Below are positions 36,345 through 44,275 of a stretch of 64,000 nt of DNA, piece by piece (position 1 is the first letter of the stretch; each line of letters opens with the position of its first letter). The notes beneath the pieces were generated by a model that was given only the letters and a program-made list of their open reading frames with translations, was not told where the DNA came from and made no database searches. A program made the position numbers and the translations under genes. This DNA is from Caryophanales bacterium (GTDB lineage Bacteria > Bacillota > Bacilli > Exiguobacteriales > Exiguobacteriaceae), in the NCBI GenBank assembly GCA_902363455.1, contig CABJAC010000001.1:1116001-1180000 (forward strand). Direction: 5' to 3'.

Positions 36345-36378
36345 TAACGACCGACAGTCACTCGATTGTCGGTCGTTC
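36345..36378 (-). terminator. hairpin downstream of the kinase-like gene
   Basis: Perfect 10-bp stem ACGACCGACA/TGTCGGTCGT with a 10-base loop. The T-tract on the minus side is interrupted (TTACTTTTAC). Confidence 0.6.
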
Positions 36379-36382
36379 TGGT

Positions 36383-37003
36383 TTACCCCGTCTTTCGCAT
36401 CGATTCAAACAAACGTCCCTTGTAGACGTCTGCGATCGTGTTCAAGAAGGACTCGGAAAATCGTTTCGGGAAAAACGGTTTCGCATAAAAGTACTGATAG
36501 GCCCGTTTTAAATCGTCCCATTGTGTACACGGATCCGTTTGTCGGAACCGCGCGACATCGATGATCCGGGTGCCAGTCGGCGTCAATAAGATGTTGCGTA
36601 AGTGAATGTCGGATGGATTCAAGCCGACCGATCGTGCTTCTGCTAAAGCCTGATCGACGGTCTGGATGACATCGTCCGTAATGAGCGTGCCGCTGATCAA
36701 ACATTCGAACAACGTTTGCCCTTCGATGTATTCGATGACAAGATAATCTGCGCCATACTCATATTGTTTGGCATACGTCGTAAAAGGGCTTAATTGTTCA
36801 TAAATCGATCCTTCGATTGCTGCAAGATGTCGATGCGACGGGAAAAACTTTTTGATGACCCGGTCCGTTCCGACGATCCGAAATACAAACGCACTTCGAC
36901 CCGTTCCAATCCACTCCAGTTCATCTGGATAAGAGGAGACCGTATAGCCATCTTGTATCTCTGTCAGATGGATCGCAAAAGCCAGTTCGGAATCTGTCTT
37001 CAC
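36383..37003 (-). CDS. atypical eukaryotic-like Ser/Thr kinase (YrzF-like)
   Basis: 206 residues, a minimal protein-kinase fold. IGTGRSAFVFRI is the glycine-rich loop, VIKKFF holds the ATP-anchoring Lys, and DYLVIEYIEG the hinge. The catalytic loop reads DIHLRNIL, not HRDxKxxN, though the Asn is present. The magnesium loop is DVA rather than DFG (IIDVARF). Bacillus YrzF/PrkD-like proteins share this layout and their targets are uncertain. GTG at 37003 with AAAGGAAG at good spacing is preferred over GTG 37012. Confidence 0.78.
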   Translation of the reverse strand: MKTDSELAFAIHLTEIQDGYTVSSYPDELEWIGTGRSAFVFRIVGTDRVIKKFFPSHRHLAAIEGSIYEQLSPFTTYAKQYEYGADYLVIEYIEGQTLFECLISGTLITDDVIQTVDQALAEARSVGLNPSDIHLRNILLTPTGTRIIDVARFRQTDPCTQWDDLKRAYQYFYAKPFFPKRFSESFLNTIADVYKGRLFESMRKTG

Positions 37004-37146
37004 ACATGCCACTTCCTTTCTCTTCTTTTAATTATACGCTGTTTGGTGTGAGAAGGTTTCATAAAACGACTCCTGTGTGAAAGTTTTGAACATTTTGTGA
37101 TATGCTGAAAATGTACAGCAAATACTTAGCTCAAGGGGGCATTTTT

Positions 37147-38625
37147 ATGACTACTTTACAACAATGGCGTGACCATTTTGAGGCGCTTCGTGCCTATGAC
37201 GAAGCCGTCGCTTTACTTTATTGGGACATGCGGACATACATGCCGGAACAATCGGCCGACAACCGTTCGAAATCAATTGGATTCTTATCGACGGAAAGTT
37301 TCCGCCGCCGGACGGGGACAGCGTATCAAACGTTGCTCGAAGCCATGGGACAAGAGAAGCTGACTGGAGTGGAAGCGGTCTCGTACGCAAAGGCGAAACA
37401 AGCATACGATCGGGACTCGAAGATTCCGGAGGCGGAATATCAGACGTTTATCACCTTGATTTCGGAAGCGGAAAGTGTCTGGGAAAAAGCAAAGGATGCG
37501 GATGATTGGGACCTGTTTGCTCCGTACTTGGAAAAGATTGTTGCGATGGAACGTAAGTTTGTCGAATATTGGGGTTATGAGAACCATCCGTACGATGCGT
37601 TGCTGCACGATTATGAGCCGGGAATGAAGGTCGCGGAACTTGATCCGTTGTTCGCTGAACTTCGTCAAGCGATCATCACCCTGTTAAAAGAACTGGACGG
37701 GAAAACGTTCCCGACGCTTGACTGGTCAGCCGACCGCGAGACACAGATTCGACTGAATCACGATTGGTTAAACGATATCGGCTATGATTTCACGGCCGGA
37801 CGCCTCGATGAGACGGTTCATCCGTTCCAAACGACCATCAACCGGAAGGATGCCCGTGTCACGACGAAGTACGATGAAAATGATTACCGCAATTCCGTGT
37901 TCGGGACGATGCATGAAGCGGGACACGCGACCTATGAACAAGGCATCGCACCGGAACTCGATGCTCTTGGACTGGGGGAAGGCGCGTCGATGGGGATTCA
38001 TGAATCGCAGTCACTGTTCTTCGAAAACTTCATCGGTCGAAACCAAGGGTTCCTCGCAGCACGTTACCAGGGGCTGAAACAAGCGATTCCTTCGTTAGCA
38101 GACGTTCCGTTTGAGACATTTTATGCGGCTGTTAATGAAGTCAAACCGTCCTTGATCCGGATTGAGGCGGACGAGTTGACGTATGCGCTCCACATCATCA
38201 TCCGCTACGAACTCGAAAAACGATTGATTACGGGTGAGCTCGAAGTCAAAGACTTGCCGGTTGAATGGAACCGTCTCTATAAAGAGTATCTTGGGGTCGA
38301 TGTCCCTTCAAACGCAAAAGGTGTCCTGCAAGACGTCCACTGGTCGGGCGGATCATTTGGTTACTTCCCGAGTTATGCCCTCGGACTCGTCTACAGTGCG
38401 CAGCTGAACGAAGCATTACGTCGTGACGTGGCCGATGTCGATCAATTGATTGCGGACGGAACGCTGCAACCGATTAAAGGATGGCTCAATGAACACATCC
38501 ATCAACACGGAAAAGCGAAGACACCGGCTGAATTGATTCAAGCGGCAACCGGACAATCGATTTCCGTCCAACCGTTGATCAACTATTTGACAGCGAAGTA
38601 CACGCGGGTCGTCGAGGCATTATGA
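37147..38625 (+). CDS. M32-family metallocarboxypeptidase (carboxypeptidase Taq type)
   Basis: 492 residues, the normal length of the M32 family (Bacillus YpwA, about 500). The zinc site HEAGH spans 256-260 (FGTMHEAGHATYEQG), and the third ligand is probably in MGIHESQSLFFEN. It removes C-terminal residues from peptides in the cytoplasm with broad specificity. AAGGGGGCATTTTT precedes the ATG; an earlier in-frame ATG at 37102 lies in the likely promoter. The stop overlaps the start of the GDPD gene, ATGA, so the four following genes are probably one operon. Confidence 0.93.
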   Translation: MTTLQQWRDHFEALRAYDEAVALLYWDMRTYMPEQSADNRSKSIGFLSTESFRRRTGTAYQTLLEAMGQEKLTGVEAVSYAKAKQAYDRDSKIPEAEYQTFITLISEAESVWEKAKDADDWDLFAPYLEKIVAMERKFVEYWGYENHPYDALLHDYEPGMKVAELDPLFAELRQAIITLLKELDGKTFPTLDWSADRETQIRLNHDWLNDIGYDFTAGRLDETVHPFQTTINRKDARVTTKYDENDYRNSVFGTMHEAGHATYEQGIAPELDALGLGEGASMGIHESQSLFFENFIGRNQGFLAARYQGLKQAIPSLADVPFETFYAAVNEVKPSLIRIEADELTYALHIIIRYELEKRLITGELEVKDLPVEWNRLYKEYLGVDVPSNAKGVLQDVHWSGGSFGYFPSYALGLVYSAQLNEALRRDVADVDQLIADGTLQPIKGWLNEHIHQHGKAKTPAELIQAATGQSISVQPLINYLTAKYTRVVEAL

Positions 38626-39353
38626 TGCGTTGGTTTGCCCATCGGGGAGCCAGTGATCAGTTCCCTGAAAATACGCTGGAAGCCATCGAAGCGGCGATTC
38701 CGTTCGTGGACGGGATCGAATTTGATGTCCACTTTTCACGGGACGGTGTCGGTGTCATCATTCATGACGAGACGGTCAACCGGACGACCGATGGAACGGG
38801 ACGCGTCGTCGATTTGACGCTCGCGGAACTGAAACAGCTGAATGCCGGTGCGCGTTTTAAAGGAAGCGGCGGACCCGTCCGGACGACGATTCCGACACTC
38901 GACGAAGTCTTGGTGTTACTCGCTCCGACAAGCGTGATCCTGAACATCGAGCTGAAGACGGATACGATCCGTTATCCGGGTCTTGAAGCCTATACACTCG
39001 AACGGTGTCGTGCCCATGGCATCACAAGCGACCGATTGATTTTCAGTTCGTTTAATCATTATTCGGTCGCGACGGTCCGCGAGCTTGATCCGGCGATTGA
39101 AACAGCGATTCTGTTTCCTTATCCGCTGTACCATCCGGAACAACAGGCAAAACAACTCGGGGCAAAGGCGATTCACCCGGATTACCGTCGCGTCACGCGA
39201 GACGACGTCATCCTTGCGCATCAGGCGGGAATCGAAGTCCGCGTCTATACGCCGAAAACCGCGGCTGATGTCAAACAGATGATGGCGCTTGGCGTCGATG
39301 CCGTCATCGTCAACGATCCCAAAACATTTAAGGCGAGCTTGTCCATCCACTAA
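38622..39353 (+). CDS. glycerophosphodiester phosphodiesterase
   Basis: 243 residues, TIM-barrel GDPD family. FAHRGASDQFPENTLEA (residues 5-21) holds the catalytic His, Arg and Glu; EFDVHFSRDGVGVIIHD has Glu/Asp metal ligands and the second His; LNIELKTD follows. No signal peptide, so it is of the cytosolic UgpQ/YqiK type and releases glycerol-3-phosphate from lipid-derived glycerophosphodiesters. It overlaps the M32 stop codon by 4 bases (ATGATG). Confidence 0.93.
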   Translation: MMRWFAHRGASDQFPENTLEAIEAAIPFVDGIEFDVHFSRDGVGVIIHDETVNRTTDGTGRVVDLTLAELKQLNAGARFKGSGGPVRTTIPTLDEVLVLLAPTSVILNIELKTDTIRYPGLEAYTLERCRAHGITSDRLIFSSFNHYSVATVRELDPAIETAILFPYPLYHPEQQAKQLGAKAIHPDYRRVTRDDVILAHQAGIEVRVYTPKTAADVKQMMALGVDAVIVNDPKTFKASLSIH

Positions 39354-39365
39354 GGAGGAAGCGTC

Positions 39366-39842
39366 ATGCGCAAGGAGCATGTGTTAATCATACTAGCGTC
39401 AATCACGGCGCTCGTCATCGGTCTGCAGATTGGTTTTGCCAGCCTGCCGGCGCCGAAACCAAAACAGGTCGAGGAGTCGGTGACGAAACCGGATGATTTT
39501 CAGGCAGGACTGCGTGACGCAAAAACCGAATTAAAGATGGTACAACGCTTTGCCTTGACGAGTACGATCAAGCATGACCGTTCAAACGAGACGTGGATCT
39601 ACGCCAGTCAAACCCCGACCCGGATCGCGGTCGATTGGTATTATGTTTCGAGTTATCCGGAGAGCAACGTCCAGATGACCCGAAACGACGTCTCGCGAAT
39701 CGTGACGTACGACCGGTACCTCATCGTCGTGCGTCCGATTTACGGGGTTGTCGAAGACAGTGAACTGGAACAGTTTGCGCTGCGTTTTACAAGTTATTTT
39801 ATGACGCTAAAACAACAAAAGGAGGATGACGATGTCAGGTAA
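39366..39842 (+). CDS. membrane-anchored hypothetical protein
   Basis: 158 residues: a short basic start, one hydrophobic anchor (about 6-28), a Pro/Lys-rich linker (LPAPKPKQVEE) and an outside domain of about 120 residues with mixed helices and strands (WIYASQTPTRIAVDWYYVSSYP). No family recognised. AAGGAGGAAGCGTC is the binding site, 12 bases after the GDPD stop. It ends 11 bases inside the next gene. Confidence 0.7.
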   Translation: MRKEHVLIILASITALVIGLQIGFASLPAPKPKQVEESVTKPDDFQAGLRDAKTELKMVQRFALTSTIKHDRSNETWIYASQTPTRIAVDWYYVSSYPESNVQMTRNDVSRIVTYDRYLIVVRPIYGVVEDSELEQFALRFTSYFMTLKQQKEDDDVR

Positions 39843-40401
39843 AATCATTCTGTTGATTGGTGGATCGGGCAGCGGAAAGTCTTCCTTGATTAAACGGTTA
39901 CGCCATGAATATGAACGTGTCCGCTTTATCCCGTCCGTCACGACACGGCCGAAACGTCCGACGGAACAGGATGGGGAGAGTTATCATTTCGTCGACGTCA
40001 AGACGTTCCAACAATTGATTCAAGACAATGGTTTCATCGAGTACGCGCACGTTCATCGCGCCTGGTACGGAACTCCGCGCCAAGCGTATGAAGATGTGCT
40101 GGCGTCCGATGGAATCGTCATCAAGGATATCGATCCCAAAGGGGCAACCGCCTTTAAAACGATCTTTGCCGATCAAGTGATTACGATTTTCGTCTCCGTT
40201 CCGCCGGACTTGATGAAAGAACGGCTGTTGATGCGGGGTGATACGCCGGAGTTCGAAGCCCGGCTCATCGATTATGCCGATGCGTGGAAAGAGCGTGATC
40301 ATTACGACTACATGATCGAAAACATTGACTTTGAACAAGCTTATGCCGATCTGCTCGGCATCATTTCCGCCTATATTCCGGGACAACCGTCCGAATCGTA
40401 A
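39832..40401 (+). CDS. guanylate kinase-like protein
   Basis: 189 residues. P-loop GGSGSGKSSL (residues 10-19), the nucleotide-binding SVTTRPKRPTEQDGESYHF and YGTPR closely follow guanylate kinases, and the lid region MKERLLMRGDTPE is present. The motif IVIKDIDPKGA resembles the GMK VLEIDVQGA. This is probably a paralogue or phage-type relative, because a housekeeping gmk normally lies beside rpoZ. It may phosphorylate GMP/dGMP. The ATG at 39832 follows AAGGAGGATGAC; an earlier ATG lies within that site. Strong terminator after it. Confidence 0.85.
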   Translation: MSGKIILLIGGSGSGKSSLIKRLRHEYERVRFIPSVTTRPKRPTEQDGESYHFVDVKTFQQLIQDNGFIEYAHVHRAWYGTPRQAYEDVLASDGIVIKDIDPKGATAFKTIFADQVITIFVSVPPDLMKERLLMRGDTPEFEARLIDYADAWKERDHYDYMIENIDFEQAYADLLGIISAYIPGQPSES

Positions 40402-40428
40402 CAGCAGGGAGACTCCCTGCTGTTTTTG
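40401..40428 (+). terminator. rho-independent terminator of the M32-GDPD operon
   Basis: Perfect 10-bp stem ACAGCAGGGA/TCCCTGCTGT with a GAC loop and T5, sharing its first base with the stop codon. Confidence 0.92.
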
Positions 40429-40450
40429 ACTGTTTCAAAAGGAGGTACTG

Positions 40451-41386
40451 ATGGATTCGATTTTAGACAGCTTACAACAACAACCGGCTTTAAAAGATTT
40501 TACGTGTTGGCGGCGCCTTTCGACCCGGTATGGTAATGATCCCAAATATACAGCGCAGGACGAAACAGGAACGTCGATCTTCCACATCAATCCGTTACGG
40601 AACGTGGAACGAAAACGACTTGAATTCCGTCTCCTGCAACAGATGCATCAGGACGGTTTGGCGGTGCCGGAACCGCTTGACCTCATCGTGATACCGGGCA
40701 TGTCTTGGTGCTGCAGCCGGTACCGCTATCTGGAAGGAACGACGGTCCGGGAACTGTTTCCCCTGGGGCAGGAGTCGGAGTATCGTCTGGGACTTGAAAT
40801 AGGTCAACAGTTGAAACGACTGCACGCCTACGCTGCGCCGTCAGCGCTTGAACCATGGGCGAACCGTTGTCTCGCCAAACATCAGCGGTACGTCGATCAG
40901 TATCGGCAAGGACGGATCAAAATCCAAGACGATGAGCCTCTTCTTTCCTTCATCGACCGTCATGTCGAGCTGCTGGACGGTCGACCGAACCGGTTCCAGC
41001 ACGATGACCTGCACCTCGGTAATCTGATTGCGGATGAGGGGCAGTTCGTCGGATTGATTGATTTTTCGAATCATGATTTTGGGGATCCTTGGCATGATTT
41101 CGTCAAGATGGGTTTGTTTCAGGTCGAGAAGAGTGTGCCGTTTGCCGTCGGTCAACTCGACGGATATTTTGACGGGGAGGTGCCGGAAGCATTTTGGGTG
41201 CTATACAGTGTTTATCTTGCGATGGCCGTTTTTTCTAGCGTGGTCTGGACCGAGCGACATGCGCCGTTGGAAACGGAACAAATGGAACAACGCCTTGCCG
41301 GTATAGTGGCGGCTCATCACCAGTTCGAACAAGTGATTCCGGATTGGTACCAAGACTTCATCTACTCCAATTCCGAAAATGCATGA
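40451..41386 (+). CDS. aminoglycoside phosphotransferase-like (APH) kinase
   Basis: 311 residues, APH/ChoK fold. The catalytic loop FQHDDLHLGNLI supplies Asp and Asn, and IDFSNHDFGDPWHDF is the magnesium-binding Asp loop. The N-lobe is compact without an evident antibiotic-type signature. Such enzymes in Bacillales phosphorylate sugars, amino alcohols or antibiotics; the substrate cannot be assigned. AAAGGAGGTACTG precedes the ATG. Single gene between two terminator-like hairpins. Confidence 0.85.
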   Translation: MDSILDSLQQQPALKDFTCWRRLSTRYGNDPKYTAQDETGTSIFHINPLRNVERKRLEFRLLQQMHQDGLAVPEPLDLIVIPGMSWCCSRYRYLEGTTVRELFPLGQESEYRLGLEIGQQLKRLHAYAAPSALEPWANRCLAKHQRYVDQYRQGRIKIQDDEPLLSFIDRHVELLDGRPNRFQHDDLHLGNLIADEGQFVGLIDFSNHDFGDPWHDFVKMGLFQVEKSVPFAVGQLDGYFDGEVPEAFWVLYSVYLAMAVFSSVVWTERHAPLETEQMEQRLAGIVAAHHQFEQVIPDWYQDFIYSNSENA

Positions 41387-41387
41387 A

Positions 41388-41450
41388 ACCACTACAACAA
41401 ACGTTTCCTTGATGAAGACGACTTCGTCAGGGAAACGTTTGTTGTGGTAT
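41388..41450. terminator. long hairpin between convergent genes
   Basis: Stem ACAACAAACGTTTCC/GGAAACGTTTGTTGT (15 perfect pairs) extended by a TTGATGAAG/CTTCGTCAG inner pairing. Little T-tract on either side, so it is a weak terminator or a transcript-end stabiliser. Confidence 0.55.
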
Positions 41451-42479
41451 TCAGCTGTCCCACGTGTCATCGAGGTGCGCGGCATAAAAACGGAGCGCCC
41501 GTTCATAGGTCAGGATGTCTCTGTCAGCGGTTGTGTCAAGGAGTGTCCGGATGAGCAATTCCGTTGATTCGGACGCCTGATCGAGATTATGTAAAGTCAA
41601 CGCATAAAACGTTTGGAGCACGGGATGGTTCGGAAATCGGACGAGCCCTGCAGTCAGGGTCTGCTCCGCCTCCGCGTATCGTCCAAGCGCCCGGTAGGTG
41701 CTGCCGAGTCCGGTATACGCTTGTTGTAAATAAGGCGGGGTTAAGCCAGAAGTGATTGCTTGGACATAATAGGGAACGGCAGCTGTTTCTTCGCCGAGGC
41801 TGTCGTGGCACCAAGCCATCTGGTAATTGACGAACGGATCGTCCGGTGCTTGCCGGATGTAAGTCGCGACGACGTCTTTTGCAACGGCGTACTGTTTATC
41901 CTGCCGTAACCGACTGACTTCCGTCCAGTCAAAAGGAGGTGTTCCGGTCGGCGGCGCTTCCGTTTTCAGACGGACGAAAATCCGTTGCTCCGTCCAGGTG
42001 TGGTTGTCGGGGAACCAGACGGTTCGGATGCCGTCGTCCTGCATGCCGAGGCGACGGACCAACTGCACCGTGGCCGAATCATCGAGCGGAATCCGGACTT
42101 CGATCCGTTCATACTGCAATGGAGCAGACGCCAGCGACAAAGCAGCAGCGACGGCTTCGTCGGCATATCCAAAGGGAGCGTCGATCGAAAAGCCGATTGT
42201 TGCCGCTGCTAAGCTTTTTCGGGCGAGCGTCGAAAAAGTAATCGTTCCGAGGTGGACCCCGTCCGTCGTCCGGAACACACCGAAGCAGTAGCCGAGGTCA
42301 TCCGCCGCCCGCTGCTGTTGTTCTGCGATCCATGCTTCGAACCAGTCCTCTGTAAAAACGGCCACATCCGGTTGTCCGGAAGAGGGGACGGAAGATTGCG
42401 CAAGCCAACTCGGAAAATCCGTCAGTTGGTATGGACGGATCGTCAAGCGTTCCGTCTGTGTCGTGAGTGTGCCTGTCAT
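41451..42479 (-). CDS. fusion of a GNAT acetyltransferase and a TPR domain
   Basis: 342 residues. Residues 1-170 follow the GNAT pattern of the RimJ/RimL type (RLTIRPYQLTDFPSW, GYCFGVFRTTDGVHLGTITF, IGFSIDAPFGYADEAVAAAL, YERIEVRIPLDDSATVQLVRRLGM). Residues about 180-342 form TPR helices (QAPDDPFVNYQMAWCHDSLGE, YTGLGSTYRALGRYAEAEQTL). The TPR part also resembles Bacillus DUF-type tetratricopeptide proteins on its own. The fusion suggests acetylation guided by a bound protein, which is inference. The start after AAGGAGTGATTCGGTA is reasonable. Confidence 0.82.
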   Translation of the reverse strand: MTGTLTTQTERLTIRPYQLTDFPSWLAQSSVPSSGQPDVAVFTEDWFEAWIAEQQQRAADDLGYCFGVFRTTDGVHLGTITFSTLARKSLAAATIGFSIDAPFGYADEAVAAALSLASAPLQYERIEVRIPLDDSATVQLVRRLGMQDDGIRTVWFPDNHTWTEQRIFVRLKTEAPPTGTPPFDWTEVSRLRQDKQYAVAKDVVATYIRQAPDDPFVNYQMAWCHDSLGEETAAVPYYVQAITSGLTPPYLQQAYTGLGSTYRALGRYAEAEQTLTAGLVRFPNHPVLQTFYALTLHNLDQASESTELLIRTLLDTTADRDILTYERALRFYAAHLDDTWDS

Positions 42480-42510
42480 TACCGAATCACTCCTTTTTTA
42501 AGGTGGGAAC

Positions 42511-42544
42511 CAAAAAACCCTTCAACCGGATCGGCTGAAGGGTT
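42511..42544 (-). terminator. rho-independent terminator of the MarR gene
   Basis: On the minus strand, stem AACCCTTCA/TGAAGGGTT with a 11-base loop and a TTTTTT tail. Confidence 0.9.
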
Positions 42545-42553
42545 GGATGAAGA

Positions 42554-42997
42554 TCAAGCCTGTTGTTCGAGTTTTGTCAGCAATGTCCGGAACGTATCGA
42601 GTTCGGCATCGGAAAAGTCAGCGAACACATCAGACAGATATTCCATCTTCATCGCTTCCAGTTTCCCGTATAACTCGATGCCTTCTTCTGTCGCCCGAAG
42701 TTCGACGACACGACGGTCGAGTTCACTCCGCTCACGCGAAATCAATCCTTTTTTCGTCAATTCATCCGCAAGCGCCGTAATCATGCTGGCTGAAAATTGG
42801 AATTCATTGGACAAAGCCGACGCGATTTGCGGACTGCTTGTGCAAAGTGACTTCAAAATAAAGAATTCATTTCGCGTCAAGTACGTCGTAAACATGCTCC
42901 GGACGTCTTTTTTGATGGCGCGGTAGTTCATGCGTAACCCTTTTTCTGTATCGACGATCAACTGATCGCGGTTTGCTACTTCTAGTGTAGTGGCCAT
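42554..42997 (-). CDS. MarR-family transcriptional regulator
   Basis: 147 residues. The winged helix-turn-helix lies about 55-125 (LTRNEFFILKSLCTSSPQIASALSNEFQFSASMITALADELTKKGLISRERSELDRR), with the wing typical of MarR (RSELDRRVVELRATEEG). No Cys suitable for peroxide sensing near the N-terminus. Effector and targets are unknown. It lies 63 bases from the convergently oriented end of the RelA/SpoT-domain gene; both run leftward. Confidence 0.87.
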   Translation of the reverse strand: MATTLEVANRDQLIVDTEKGLRMNYRAIKKDVRSMFTTYLTRNEFFILKSLCTSSPQIASALSNEFQFSASMITALADELTKKGLISRERSELDRRVVELRATEEGIELYGKLEAMKMEYLSDVFADFSDAELDTFRTLLTKLEQQA

Positions 42998-43060
42998 AGT
43001 TTCACTCTTTCTGTACCGTAGTTTCTTCTTCCGAGATTTAGTATAGTGAAAAATTTTAGT

Positions 43061-44140
43061 TTAATCAATATTTTTCTCTTGAATCATCTGTTTTGTTAAC
43101 GGTTGGACCTGTTTGATGATTTCCTCGACATTCCGGAGTTCAGGATAGAAGCGGCGGAAGAAATAATCAATCCGGTGCGGATCGTTGCCGGCGATCGTCA
43201 CCGCCATGCAGATGTAGGCAATCCCAATCCCTTGGCGCGGCAGGAAGGGGTTCGGCATGACCTGGGCACATTTCAAGGCGAGCGGACTGTGGACGGAAAC
43301 GGCTTCGATCAATTCGCCGTAGTTCCGGATATCCACGTAATGGAACATTCGGATCAGTTCGTTGATCAATTGTTGATCGGAATCAAGCATCATCTGGGAC
43401 GTGACTAATTGTTTATCCAAGTCATTGATGACAGCAGAATGATCAATGAAATAATTTAAGTTGTCGGACGTGATCCGGACTTGGTGGGGATCAGACAAAA
43501 TCTGTTGGACGGTCTCGTCTTCGAATTGTTTGAGCTGTTTTTTGATGTTGACGAACTCTTGGTCGGCGATTTCAAGCAGACCGGCGACCCGGCTGAAACT
43601 GCGGCGGACTTCCGCCGGCACGCTGTTCGGATTTTTGTAACCGAGATCGTGTTCGATTTCGGCCCACGCGTGTTGGAGGATGGAGCGGATCTGAATCTCG
43701 GCTGTATGGTCCTTGAAACGGCCGTATTCGCTGAGCGCGAGTCGTTGATCACTGAGGGCGGCGACGAAGTGGACCGACAGATAACCAAATTCCGTCGTAT
43801 CGAGTAACGTCGATTTATCGACGGATTGATCCCGGTCAATCGAAAACTCATTTTCGATGATCCGTGCTGCTTCCCGGACATCATCGTGAAAATACGTCAC
43901 GATCCGGATCCCGGTCAAGTCATGGACGTCCCGGAGCGACTGGTATTTATTGGGTTGTCGTAACACTTTTTGATACAAGCTTTCCGATTCCTTGGTCCGC
44001 GCAACAATCGAATGGTATTTGATCCCGGCAGCGTCTAAAAGTTCGGATAACAATACCTTTAATTTATCGGCAAACGCATCATAATCTTCCTTATCGTTTA
44101 CGTATTCCAGCATCATCGTATTTAAATCTTGTGATTGCAC
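43061..44140 (-). CDS. RelA/SpoT-domain (alarmone synthetase-like) protein with long C-terminal extension
   Basis: 359 residues from a GTG preceded by AGGAAGGTGA; upstream in-frame ATGs lack binding sites. The nucleotidyltransferase core is in residues 1-170: RTK at 48-50, DLTGIRI about 74-80, FGYLSVH 118-124, and EIQIRSILQHAWAEIEHDLGYK 148-169. Small alarmone synthetases are usually about 210 residues. The extra 190 residues are helical and hydrophobic-patched (NYFIDHSAVINDLDKQLVTSQMM ... GIGIAYICMAVTIAGND). It could be a long (p)ppGpp synthetase or a toxSAS-type protein with a fused regulatory domain. It is divergent from the next gene. Confidence 0.8.
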   Translation of the reverse strand: MQSQDLNTMMLEYVNDKEDYDAFADKLKVLLSELLDAAGIKYHSIVARTKESESLYQKVLRQPNKYQSLRDVHDLTGIRIVTYFHDDVREAARIIENEFSIDRDQSVDKSTLLDTTEFGYLSVHFVAALSDQRLALSEYGRFKDHTAEIQIRSILQHAWAEIEHDLGYKNPNSVPAEVRRSFSRVAGLLEIADQEFVNIKKQLKQFEDETVQQILSDPHQVRITSDNLNYFIDHSAVINDLDKQLVTSQMMLDSDQQLINELIRMFHYVDIRNYGELIEAVSVHSPLALKCAQVMPNPFLPRQGIGIAYICMAVTIAGNDPHRIDYFFRRFYPELRNVEEIIKQVQPLTKQMIQEKNID

Positions 44141-44275
44141 GGATTTCACCTTCCTCATCAAGTCTCTTCTAGCCATATTGTAGCACTCGTTTTCGATGGA
44201 CGCACGGGAAGACCCTGTTTCAACGACTGCCGTTCGTGGGAAAGAAAGAATAGAACATCTGGGAGGGGTGCTACA

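Noticed and set aside
42252-42926. Open frame of 224 codons on the plus strand
   Set aside because: Antisense to the GNAT-TPR and MarR genes and spans a terminator; no binding site or domain.
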